NCBI GenBank assembly: GCA_016715905.1
Contig: JADJXI010000003.1
Location: 1-64,000, forward strand
Reading direction: 5' to 3'
DNA from: Sphingobacteriaceae bacterium
GTDB lineage: Bacteria; Bacteroidota; Bacteroidia; B-17B0; Aurantibacillaceae
Length of the DNA: 64,000 nt
Positions 55,326-63,173 of this stretch are shown here, one piece after another; position 1 is the first letter of the stretch; each line of letters opens with the position of its first letter. The position numbers were made by a program, and so were the translations under genes. The notes beneath the pieces were generated by a model. The model saw only the letters and a list, made by a program, of their open reading frames with translations. It had not been told where the DNA came from and did no database searches.

Positions 55326-56849
55326 ATGATTAATGTATTAAAGTCCTTAGGTGTTAAAGAAGTAAATGAAGGTTGTTCAACCGGTAAAAATTGGTTTTCG
55401 CAAGGCGAAGCTTTTGATTCTTACAGTCCGGTTGATGGTAAATTAATTGGCAAAGTAAAAAGTGCTACTAAAGCTGATTATTTTAAAGTTGCAGCTGCAG
55501 CATCAAATGCCTTCAAATATTGGAGGGAAATACCTGCGCCTAAACGAGGTGAAATAGTAAGACAGTTTGGTGATAAACTTAGAGCCAATAAAGAAAATTT
55601 GGGAAAATTAGTTTCCTACGAAATGGGAAAATCATTACAGGAAGGTTTAGGTGAAGTGCAGGAAATGATTGATATCTGTGATTTTGCAGTGGGTTTGTCG
55701 AGACAGTTATACGGATTACAAATACAAAGCGAAAGACCAAATCATCGCATGATGGAACAGTGGCATCCGCTGGGTATTGTGGGTATAATTTCAGCATTTA
55801 ATTTTCCGGTGGCTGTTTGGTGCTGGAATTCAGCTTTAGCCTGGATTTGTGGTGATGTTTGCATTTGGAAACCATCCGAAAAAACGCCACTTTGTTCTAT
55901 AGCCTGTCAAAATATCTGGAACAAAGTTGCAGAAGAAAATAATCTGCCGGAAGGAATTTCTTGTATCATTAATGGTGATTATACAATTGGTGAATTATTA
56001 ACTCAAGACAATAGTGTGCCTTTAATTTCAGCAACGGGTTCTACCAGAATGGGTCGGATAGTTGGTGCTAAAGTAGCGGAACGTTTTGGAAAATCTATTT
56101 TGGAATTGGGCGGAAATAATGCCATTATAATTACCGAAAATGCAGATTTAGAAAACACGTTAGTTGGTGCAGTTTTTGGCGCAGTGGGTACAGCGGGGCA
56201 ACGTTGTACTTCAACCCGCCGATTAATTATTCATGAAAGTATGTATGAAAAAGCGAAGGCCATGTTAATTAAAGCATATGCGCAAATAAAAATCGGAAAC
56301 CCTTTGGATGAACAAAATCATGTAGGTCCATTAATTGATAAAGCAGCTGTAAATAATTATCAGTCTGCTTTGGAAAGTGTAATTTCTGAAGGAGGTAAGA
56401 TTATTGTGCCCGGTGCAGTATTGGAAGGTAAAGGATATGAAAGCGGATGTTATGTAAAACCTGCCATTGCTGAAGCCAGCAATGAAATGGCCATTGTGCA
56501 ACACGAAACTTTTGCTCCTATATTGTATATTATGAAATATAAAACACTGGAGGACGCTATTGCACTTCAAAACGGAGTTCCACAAGGATTATCCAGTGCA
56601 ATTATGACTTTAAATATGAGAGAAGCTGAATTATTTTTAAGTTGCTCAGGAAGTGATTGCGGTATAGCCAATGTGAATATAGGAACCAGTGGTGCAGAAA
56701 TTGGCGGCGCTTTTGGAGGTGAAAAGGAAACAGGCGGAGGAAGAGAAAGTGGTTCTGATGCTTGGAAAGCCTATATGCGCAGGCAAACCAATACCATCAA
56801 TTGGGGAAATAAATTACCGCTTGCCCAGGGAATAAAATTTGAAATCTAA
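55326..56849 (+). CDS. Aldehyde dehydrogenase, ALDH7 (aminoadipate-semialdehyde) type
   Basis: 507 residues, NAD-dependent. Closest in pattern to ALDH7/antiquitin-like enzymes, which oxidise 2-aminoadipate semialdehyde in lysine breakdown: FNFPVAVWCWNSALAWICGD, KPSEKTPL, catalytic Glu in LELGGNNA, catalytic Cys in GTAGQRCTSTRR, and the C-terminal GAEIGGAFGGEKETGGGRESGSDAWK. Aminoadipate-semialdehyde oxidation fits the family but is inferred here. It is cytoplasmic, followed by a strong terminator and not in an operon with other lysine genes in the window. Confidence 0.9.
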   Translation: MINVLKSLGVKEVNEGCSTGKNWFSQGEAFDSYSPVDGKLIGKVKSATKADYFKVAAAASNAFKYWREIPAPKRGEIVRQFGDKLRANKENLGKLVSYEMGKSLQEGLGEVQEMIDICDFAVGLSRQLYGLQIQSERPNHRMMEQWHPLGIVGIISAFNFPVAVWCWNSALAWICGDVCIWKPSEKTPLCSIACQNIWNKVAEENNLPEGISCIINGDYTIGELLTQDNSVPLISATGSTRMGRIVGAKVAERFGKSILELGGNNAIIITENADLENTLVGAVFGAVGTAGQRCTSTRRLIIHESMYEKAKAMLIKAYAQIKIGNPLDEQNHVGPLIDKAAVNNYQSALESVISEGGKIIVPGAVLEGKGYESGCYVKPAIAEASNEMAIVQHETFAPILYIMKYKTLEDAIALQNGVPQGLSSAIMTLNMREAELFLSCSGSDCGIANVNIGTSGAEIGGAFGGEKETGGGRESGSDAWKAYMRRQTNTINWGNKLPLAQGIKFEI

Positions 56850-56855
56850 AATAAA

Positions 56856-56882
56856 AGGGAGGATATTCCTCCCTTTTTTTTA
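56856..56882. terminator. Bidirectional terminator between ALDH and small lipoprotein genes
   Basis: AAGGGAGGA-tat-TCCTCCCTT followed by a T-run. It also overlaps the 3' end of the convergent gene at 56880. Confidence 0.85.
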
Positions 56883-57089
56883 TATGTGGCACTCTGAATA
56901 TAATGAAGGGTTGGCGGATTTGTAATTCTCACATTGTTCTTCCGCTTTTTTCTTGGTATCTTTTATTTGATATTCTACCGTACCGGAATTAGCCGTTTTG
57001 TGACATTCGCAGTGGTATTCTTTTTTACAGGAAACGGTTCCGCAAATTAATGCAATTGCGGAAAGTTTAATTAGGATGTTTTTTTTCAT
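56880..57089 (-). CDS. Small Cys-containing lipoprotein
   Basis: 69 residues with a lipoprotein signal (KLSAIALICGTVSC, Cys21). The short mature part KKEYHCECHKTANSG...CENYKSANPSLYSECHI contains four Cys, perhaps two disulfides. It lies 30 bp downstream of the TonB receptor gene in the same direction. Function unknown; such small lipoproteins are common in Bacteroidota envelopes. Confidence 0.65.
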   Translation of the reverse strand: MKKNILIKLSAIALICGTVSCKKEYHCECHKTANSGTVEYQIKDTKKKAEEQCENYKSANPSLYSECHI

Positions 57090-57118
57090 TTGAGTTATTT
57101 GTTTTAAGTTATTATTTT

Positions 57119-59584
57119 TTAATTGGATTTAATCGATAAGGGAATAATTAATTTAAAATTAATGTCTCTGCCCATATTGTATATTCCGCTTCTTCCACTT
57201 CCGTTTACCGGATAATTATCAAAATATTTCAGGCGACTCATGTTACTTTGATAAATTTCATCGGCTAAGTTATTAACGTTAACGCTAAGGCTGAAGAGTA
57301 CCCGATTATTTTTATTTACAACATCAGTTCCTATACCGGCATCCAGCAGAAAATAACTTGGTGTTTTGGTTTCAGTTCCAAAAGCGGAATAAATTTTATT
57401 TTGTTCGGCATAATATTGAAAACCTGTTTTTACATACGTATTTTTGAAACAAGCGATTTTCTTTTTGAGGTCTGCACGAATCTCAGTAACGGTTCGGAAT
57501 GGTGGGATTAAAGGAAGATACTTGGTGCTATCTGTTACTTTCACTCCATTTCCTCCCAAATTTTGAGCGGAAATAAATGAAACTGCATTTTCGATGTGTA
57601 ACCAATCGAAGGGGTGTGGATGAATGTCAAAACTAAATTCTGCTCCGTATAATTGAGCTTTGGTTTGATTAAAGCGGTATACTGGTACAAAATCATTCCC
57701 CTTTTCAGCCAATGAATCACCGCCAAATGCCGAACTAAGTTTTTCATTGTAAATATAATTACTAATAAGATTATGGAATAAATCGAGTTCACCTGATATA
57801 TGTTCTGTTTCAAAGAAAATACCCAGATCTTGTTGTAAGCTGAATTCGGGAATGAGTTCCTTATTTCCCAATTGGAGTAATCCGGTGCCGGTGTGTACAC
57901 CTTTGGAAGCAATTTCGGAAATATTCGGCGCTCTATATCCTCTTGCAATATTTGTTTTTAAGCCCAGATGTTCTGAAAAGTTATACGTTAAACCTATTCC
58001 GGCACTTACACCGCTAAAATTTGCACGATAATTTGGAAATTGTTCTATAATAGTACTGTCCTGCTTATTTTCAGCTACCGGATAAACTAAACCACTTACA
58101 CTATCTTCCCTTGTGTAGAGGCCCGTGTTATAAAATGATCTTTGATCGGTTCTAATTCCGCCGGTAATATCCAGCTTACCAAAATTCTTTCTTACATAAA
58201 GAAATGGTCCGAAATCAAACAGATAATAATCGGGAATTACAAATTCATGTGCATGTTCATTTTTATTTTCCTGGTAAAACCCGTTGATACCAATATCGGC
58301 ATCAATGCCTTTTATTTCCGGAAAATGAAATTTCAAATCGTAAGTTATAGTGTTTAATAGCATATTCAATTCCGGATGATCTAATTCACTAGCGTTGTGA
58401 AATTCTTTTCTTGAACTTTGTTGAACACCAAACTTACTTACTAATCTGCTTCTTCCTAAATGAAAGCCGGAGGTAGCAAATAGGCGCAAATGTTTAATGT
58501 GTTGTTGAGCGCCTTCGAGTTTATACGAATTCAGTTCCTCTTTATCTATCAAATGCAAGAGGGTATCCTCTTCACTCAACGATTTCACAAATTTTCTTGA
58601 ACTGGAATCTCTATCACCGCTGGGTACTTCCTGTTTGTTTTCATAGTAACTGAAATTAAAGTGCGTATACCCCCAATTTTTATTGAAACCGGCATACAAG
58701 TTCAAATCTGACTCGTCGAATTTGGTACCGTATACTTTACCGTCTACTTTATTTGTATAATTTCCTGCTTTTTTCTTTGAAATTCTTCCGCCATAAATCA
58801 AAGCGCCTTCACTGCCGGCAAAAGAAAAAGAACCGGTATATTGTTTGTTATTGGAATGGTACGCGCTAAGTAAGGATCCTTTAGTGCTACCTTCCGGTTG
58901 TGGATTGGCAGGAAGTAAATTAATTACACCGGCCAGGGCATCACTGCCATAAATTAAACTAGCCGGACCTTTAACAACTTCTATTCTGTCAATTAAAAAC
59001 TGGTCAATCTCAACGCCATGCTCTTCGCCCCACTGTTGGCCTTCTTGCCTCACACCATCAAATAAAGTGAGCACACGATTCATTCCTAAACCCCGAATAA
59101 ATGGTTTGGATATGTTTGGTCCGGAATTTACAGAACTTAAACCGGGCACCTTATTTAAAGCTTCAATAATATTGTTATACGAATTTTGCTGAAGCACGCG
59201 ACTACTGATGTTTACCATGGGTACCGGGCTTGTTTTACTTTCTGTGGCGTGATTATGTCCGGTAACTACAATTTCTTCTTCTTCCAAAACGGATTCTTCC
59301 ATATCAATATTAAGAACTGTATTAGTATCAAGTGCTATAGATTTAACAATGGTTTTGAATCCAATCATTTTAAATTGTACCAAGGTTTTTATTTTAGGAA
59401 GTTTTTCGAATTTGTAGTGCCCCTGAGATGAACTGGTTATACCCATTTTTAAATCAGGGAAGTAGACTACTACTCCCGGAATAGCTTCGTTATTTTGTTT
59501 GTTTTTTATTGTTCCGCTTAAGTTTACCTGACTATACAATAGGCTCACCGGTAAGAACAATAAAAAGATTAAATATCTTTTCAT
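57119..59584 (-). CDS. TonB-dependent outer-membrane receptor
   Basis: 821 residues: a signal peptide, a CarboxypepD_reg-like N-terminal domain (LSGTIKNKQNNEAIPGVVVYFPDLKMGITSSSQGHYKF), a plug domain (NIIEALNKVPGLSSVNSGPNISKPFIRGLGMNRVLTLFDGVRQEGQQWGEEHG) and a 22-strand beta-barrel ending in an aromatic C-terminal strand. It takes up a bulky or scarce ligand using TonB energy. The E-E-E-I-V-V-T-G-H-N-H-A-T-E linker before the plug is His-rich. The next gene upstream encodes a His-rich protein. Together they suggest metal (for example zinc) uptake, which is inference. Confidence 0.9.
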   Translation of the reverse strand: MKRYLIFLLFLPVSLLYSQVNLSGTIKNKQNNEAIPGVVVYFPDLKMGITSSSQGHYKFEKLPKIKTLVQFKMIGFKTIVKSIALDTNTVLNIDMEESVLEEEEIVVTGHNHATESKTSPVPMVNISSRVLQQNSYNNIIEALNKVPGLSSVNSGPNISKPFIRGLGMNRVLTLFDGVRQEGQQWGEEHGVEIDQFLIDRIEVVKGPASLIYGSDALAGVINLLPANPQPEGSTKGSLLSAYHSNNKQYTGSFSFAGSEGALIYGGRISKKKAGNYTNKVDGKVYGTKFDESDLNLYAGFNKNWGYTHFNFSYYENKQEVPSGDRDSSSRKFVKSLSEEDTLLHLIDKEELNSYKLEGAQQHIKHLRLFATSGFHLGRSRLVSKFGVQQSSRKEFHNASELDHPELNMLLNTITYDLKFHFPEIKGIDADIGINGFYQENKNEHAHEFVIPDYYLFDFGPFLYVRKNFGKLDITGGIRTDQRSFYNTGLYTREDSVSGLVYPVAENKQDSTIIEQFPNYRANFSGVSAGIGLTYNFSEHLGLKTNIARGYRAPNISEIASKGVHTGTGLLQLGNKELIPEFSLQQDLGIFFETEHISGELDLFHNLISNYIYNEKLSSAFGGDSLAEKGNDFVPVYRFNQTKAQLYGAEFSFDIHPHPFDWLHIENAVSFISAQNLGGNGVKVTDSTKYLPLIPPFRTVTEIRADLKKKIACFKNTYVKTGFQYYAEQNKIYSAFGTETKTPSYFLLDAGIGTDVVNKNNRVLFSLSVNVNNLADEIYQSNMSRLKYFDNYPVNGSGRSGIYNMGRDINFKLIIPLSIKSN

Positions 59585-59651
59585 TGATGATAATTTTAAA
59601 TAATTTGTTTTTTCACAGTGTGAAACCGCGAATTAATTTAATCCTGAAAAA

Positions 59652-60026
59652 TTAAATGTTGTAGGGAGGTCCTCTTACAAGAAAAGAATTGGAATTATCA
59701 TCAAAGGAAATACTTTGATAGTTTTTTAAAGGGGAAGTAAATAAATCAAAGTCGGCTTTTTCAATAAAAATTAAATGGGTAGACTCAAATGCCGTTGTTT
59801 GATAAGTAAGAAAGGCACAATGTGTATGTTTAGATTCAATGGATTTTTCATTCTGGTGATCATGTTCAATGCAAGTTGCATGTTCGGTGTCATTATGGTT
59901 TGCAAATAAATCGTGAAGTGTATGCGTAGGCAACATCCCCCATAGGAAAATAAGTGTTAAAAAGAGGGATAAATATTTTTGTAAAATCTTCAGGGAACAA
60001 AAATAATCAATAATTATCAAAGGCAA
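59652..60026 (-). CDS. His-rich exported protein, probable metal-handling partner
   Basis: 124 residues with a hydrophobic N-terminus (KYLSLFLTLIFLWGMLP) and a mature part with a His cluster (HTLHDLFANHNDTEHATCIEHDHQN...KHTHC), a typical divalent-metal binding composition. It ends RGPPYN. It lies upstream of and in line with the TonB receptor, a recurrent pair in Bacteroidota. A shorter start near the hydrophobic segment is possible. Metal identity is not shown by the sequence. Confidence 0.65.
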   Translation of the reverse strand: MPLIIIDYFCSLKILQKYLSLFLTLIFLWGMLPTHTLHDLFANHNDTEHATCIEHDHQNEKSIESKHTHCAFLTYQTTAFESTHLIFIEKADFDLFTSPLKNYQSISFDDNSNSFLVRGPPYNI

Positions 60027-60032
60027 AACTGA

Positions 60033-60392
60033 TTATTTCTTAATTAAGGATTCAATTTGCGTAATATTCAAGTGAAAAAGTTCATTTAAAGTTTGTATAT
60101 CAATATCTTGTTCAGGGTTTAAGTAATATACCTTTACCATCTTTCTGCCTTCCTTTTTTAGTTTAGGATGCTTTAATAATTTTCCATGTATAAAACCTAA
60201 ATAAACTATATTATTTTTGTTTACCGACAGATAACAACAATTTTTGTTTTTGAAAGTAAAGAAAGGAATTCCATATTTTAAGGTTTCACCAAAATTCGGA
60301 TGAAAGGATAAAATGTAATTCCGGATAAATAACAAGCAGCCTTGAATAGGTTCTGGATGTGATAGGATATAATGGTCAATAGATAAACTCAT
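60033..60392 (-). CDS. DUF1801-type protein
   Basis: 119 residues of the small DUF1801/YdhG-like family: FIRNYILSFHPNFGETLKYGIPFFTFKNKNCCYLSVNKNNIVYLGFIHGKLLKHPKLKKEGRKMVKVYYL. These cytoplasmic proteins share a fold with CyaY/iron-chaperone-like proteins; function is uncertain. It is a few bp upstream of the His-rich gene in the same direction, so it may be cotranscribed with the metal-uptake genes. Confidence 0.8.
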   Translation of the reverse strand: MSLSIDHYILSHPEPIQGCLLFIRNYILSFHPNFGETLKYGIPFFTFKNKNCCYLSVNKNNIVYLGFIHGKLLKHPKLKKEGRKMVKVYYLNPEQDIDIQTLNELFHLNITQIESLIKK

Positions 60393-60447
60393 TTCACAAA
60401 AAAAGGCAAAACTAATTTTGCCTTTTCAATTAAAGTATAATAATTAG

Positions 60448-60843
60448 TTAAAAGAAATCAAAAAAGAAGATTACCGCGGCTTCGCGCTTATTAACACCTT
60501 TAGCAGAACCAATTACACTGCCGTTTTTTCGGATATCCCCATTATCTTCCACTTTGCCCTTCACACTACCGCTAATTCTAACATCGCCATTAGATTCAAC
60601 TTTACCAATTACTGAACCGTTTTTACGAATATCGCCGTTGGATTCGATTTTTCCTTTTACGCTACCACTCACACGAATGTCGCCATTGGACTCAAATTTT
60701 CCTTTTACGCTTCCGTTAATGCGAACATCACCATTGGATTCGATTCTGCCAAAACTTGAACCGCCTTTTCTTAAATCCTGAGCCGATAGTTGCAAGGTAA
60801 GGAAGCTTATTCCTGCAAGCATTAATAATTTTTTGAATTTCAT
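60448..60843 (-). CDS. Exported protein of five 16-residue repeats
   Basis: 131 residues with a signal peptide (about 1-21) and five nearly perfect repeats of VKGKxESNGDVRxSGS type (16 residues, 48 nt each), then a short tail with IFFFDFF. The pattern of alternating G, N and D suggests a beta-helix-like coil. I do not recognise a family. The near identity at the DNA level over the five copies shows recent expansion or gene conversion. Confidence 0.7.
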   Translation of the reverse strand: MKFKKLLMLAGISFLTLQLSAQDLRKGGSSFGRIESNGDVRINGSVKGKFESNGDIRVSGSVKGKIESNGDIRKNGSVIGKVESNGDVRISGSVKGKVEDNGDIRKNGSVIGSAKGVNKREAAVIFFFDFF

Positions 60844-60918
60844 AAATTTAATTTTTAGTTTATGAATGTAATTTCAACTTTTAAATTGGAATACGCAAAT
60901 ATATCCCTTCAACTTATA

Positions 60919-61392
60919 TTATTTTATCGGAATCCAAATTTCTTCTTCCGAGGAGTCAGCGTTTTTGTTAAATTTTTCTCCCAATATTTCAAAATGCGGT
61001 CGCTTATCAATTTTTAAACTGGCATTTGGAAGAACTTCGTTAAATACTTTCATGAAGAAGGCCGGTGCTTTTTGTGGATTTCCTTTATATTGAAATACGG
61101 CATATTCACCTTGCGGAATGATTAACTCTTCCATGTTTTTTGGTAAATGAGCGTTTAAGTTTACTTGTTTACAGGCCCATTTTTCAAATTCAAGATTTGG
61201 ATTAAATGCAGAAAAATAAAATTCAGGATAGTTTTGAATGGAGAATAATTCATCTCCTATGCTATCGTCAATTGTTTTATGAAGAGGAATAAATTCAGAC
61301 CAAAGTTTTTCAGTAGTATTGTTTATCAAATTCATTTTTTTTCTGCGTCCGAAAAACCGACTAGACGGAAAAAATTTGCGTTCAAATTCCAT
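60919..61392 (-). CDS. GyrI-like / effector-binding domain protein
   Basis: 157 residues. From the second Met (61335) the body has the GyrI/SOUL-like effector-binding pattern: EFIPLHKTIDDSIGDELFSIQNYPEFYFSAFNPNLEFEKWACKQV...LIIPQGEYAVFQYKGNP...FEILGEKF...EEEIWIPIK. These domains bind small hydrophobic or drug-like ligands. It starts only 3 bp after the methyltransferase gene ends, so they are coupled. Confidence 0.8.
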   Translation of the reverse strand: MEFERKFFPSSRFFGRRKKMNLINNTTEKLWSEFIPLHKTIDDSIGDELFSIQNYPEFYFSAFNPNLEFEKWACKQVNLNAHLPKNMEELIIPQGEYAVFQYKGNPQKAPAFFMKVFNEVLPNASLKIDKRPHFEILGEKFNKNADSSEEEIWIPIK

Positions 61393-61395
61393 TAA

Positions 61396-62031
61396 TTATT
61401 TTTTGCGTGAAAGTAGAATGAGGTGTGTGGAATTTTCTTTTCCCGGAACCTCATAATTTACATACAAAGTTTTAATTAATTCAAAATTGTTTTCTTTCAA
61501 TAGCTGGGTTAAAAATTCTTCTGAATAATAATGCATATGCATTTTATAATGTCCGTCACTGCTGGTTTCGAATTTAGAATTTTCATAATTCCCCTCAATT
61601 GCACTTAAATAAAGTATTCCTTTCTCTTTAAGAATACGATTTGCATTTTGAATAAGTAATTTGGCATCTTCTTTTGCTAAATAGGGCAACACAAAACCAC
61701 ACATCAGTCCGTCATACGTATTCGTTTGTTTATTCAAATCTCGGCAATCCATGGTAATGAATTCAACTTCCGGATTATTTTGTTTCGCCAATTGAACCAT
61801 AGAAGGAGAAACATCGCTGGAAGTAATTTTTAAATCAGGTTGTTTTGATTTTAAATATTTTGTGATATTTCCGGGTCCGCAGGCAATTTCAAAAATTTCG
61901 GCGTTTTCTTTGGGTAAATGACTTAGGAAAAGATTATAACTTTCATTATACAATTCCATATTCATAAATTTTTCCTGATAGGCTTTTGCCAGCTTATCCC
62001 AGGTTAAAATTGTATCTAAATAATGATCCAT
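61396..62031 (-). CDS. Class I SAM-dependent methyltransferase
   Basis: 211 residues, with the Rossmann-type SAM site IFEIACGPGNITKYL, acidic residue in LKITSSDVSPSMVQLAK, and DGLMCGFVLPYL. Substrate unknown. It lies between a small membrane protein gene (2 bp upstream) and the GyrI-like gene, all minus strand, probably one operon. Confidence 0.85.
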   Translation of the reverse strand: MDHYLDTILTWDKLAKAYQEKFMNMELYNESYNLFLSHLPKENAEIFEIACGPGNITKYLKSKQPDLKITSSDVSPSMVQLAKQNNPEVEFITMDCRDLNKQTNTYDGLMCGFVLPYLAKEDAKLLIQNANRILKEKGILYLSAIEGNYENSKFETSSDGHYKMHMHYYSEEFLTQLLKENNFELIKTLYVNYEVPGKENSTHLILLSRKK

Positions 62032-62033
62032 TA

Positions 62034-62459
62034 TTAATTTGTTTGCTTATTGTTTTTAATAAATAGTTTGCCTGCAATAAAAGCCATTGGAATATAAGCT
62101 AAGGCTAGATCGGTAATATTAAACCAAGTAGGTGAAGGGAGCATAAAAACGTTTATAGTTCCTCCTAATAAATACCAGCATCCTATGGAAATGGCAAATT
62201 TCATTTTATGTGTTGCAGCAATCAAAGCAGCAATAGCGGCTCCGGCAAAGGATCCTAAGGCATGCGCTAAAAACGGCATTAAAAAATGTTTAGGCTCAAA
62301 TAAATGCATGGAGGCCACTAAGCCTTCCATGGTGGTTACATCAGCGCCATGTGGAGGAGGAATAATTTTACCGCTGATCATAATAATTCCCATATTTAAA
62401 GAGCCCCCGGCTAAAACGCCAATGATTACTGCTATAATGTTTCTTACTATTGGATTCAT
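62034..62459 (-). CDS. Small integral membrane protein
   Basis: 141 residues from ATG 62459 (the longer frame to 62507 has no good start). Four hydrophobic helices: IIAVIIGVLAGGSLNMGII, HALGSFAGAAIAALIAA, FAISIGCWYLLGGTINVFML, LALAYIPMAFIAGKLFI. It resembles the small Bacteroidota membrane proteins of the DoxX/YgaP-size class, but I cannot assign it. First gene of the methyltransferase cluster. Confidence 0.6.
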   Translation of the reverse strand: MNPIVRNIIAVIIGVLAGGSLNMGIIMISGKIIPPPHGADVTTMEGLVASMHLFEPKHFLMPFLAHALGSFAGAAIAALIAATHKMKFAISIGCWYLLGGTINVFMLPSPTWFNITDLALAYIPMAFIAGKLFIKNNKQTN

Positions 62460-62603
62460 GATGAAAACTTCCGTTGGATAAATGTAAACTTTTCGATGAT
62501 AAATCAAAAGTGGAGTTATGCATTACTCATGTGATTTTTTAAACAATAATATCAGTATTGAATAGATACAATTTAGGTAATTTGCTGAAGGAGAAACGGA
62601 ATT

Positions 62604-63173
62604 TTATTTTTTTGCCCGACAATAAACATCTGATTTTTCAACCGGATATTTATTTTCCAAATCAATGTCATTAAAGCCCTTTTTATTACCCCACATAAAT
62701 AATTTTTCAAAAAAGGGAAGTAACTTATTATTTTTTATTTGATTCAGGAAATATACTTCGTGTTCTTTTTCTTTAATTCCCATTTCATAAAGTATAATAT
62801 CGTGTTTGGTAATTCCAAGTTCATTAAACCAAATTTTCATTCTGAAATATTCACAAACATTTCCGCTTTCCAGTCTTCCTGCAAAATAATAGGGCATAAA
62901 CCATCCGATTACATAACAACTTGCCGAAATAATTTTTCCAATGATGTGAAAGCGGATTTCAAACCATTTTGAAACGGGGATATCATATTCATTCATAATT
63001 GCTAAAACTTCTTTGCGATGGAGCCATTCATCCAATTCAATTTGTTTTATCGCTTTTTTTTCCCACGGATTTTTTACTGAATTAGCATGGCCAATGTAAG
63101 CAAATGCCGCAGCCTTTTCAGCTGAATATGCTTGCTGTAATAATCTGACTAAAGGCTGATGCTTAAGCTTCAT
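62604..63173 (-). CDS. Ferritin-like di-iron protein, COQ7-like
   Basis: 189 residues, helical. Putative iron ligands: an N-terminal Glu (AYSAEKAAAFAY, E19), E49xxH52 in ELDEWLHRKE, a second carboxylate pair in GRLESGNVCEYF, and EKEHEVYF near residue 135. The ExxH pairs and the RLESGN turn resemble demethoxyubiquinone hydroxylase (COQ7) and related ferritin-like oxygenases, but the lineage uses menaquinone, so the substrate is unclear. Its start overlaps the SpoIIE-type gene by 4 bp. Confidence 0.65.
   Translation of the reverse strand: MKLKHQPLVRLLQQAYSAEKAAAFAYIGHANSVKNPWEKKAIKQIELDEWLHRKEVLAIMNEYDIPVSKWFEIRFHIIGKIISASCYVIGWFMPYYFAGRLESGNVCEYFRMKIWFNELGITKHDIILYEMGIKEKEHEVYFLNQIKNNKLLPFFEKLFMWGNKKGFNDIDLENKYPVEKSDVYCRAKK

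Noticed and set aside
60554..60781. 75-codon plus-strand frame with Leu/Pro repeats
   Set aside because: It is the complement of the 48-nt repeats of the exported repeat protein.
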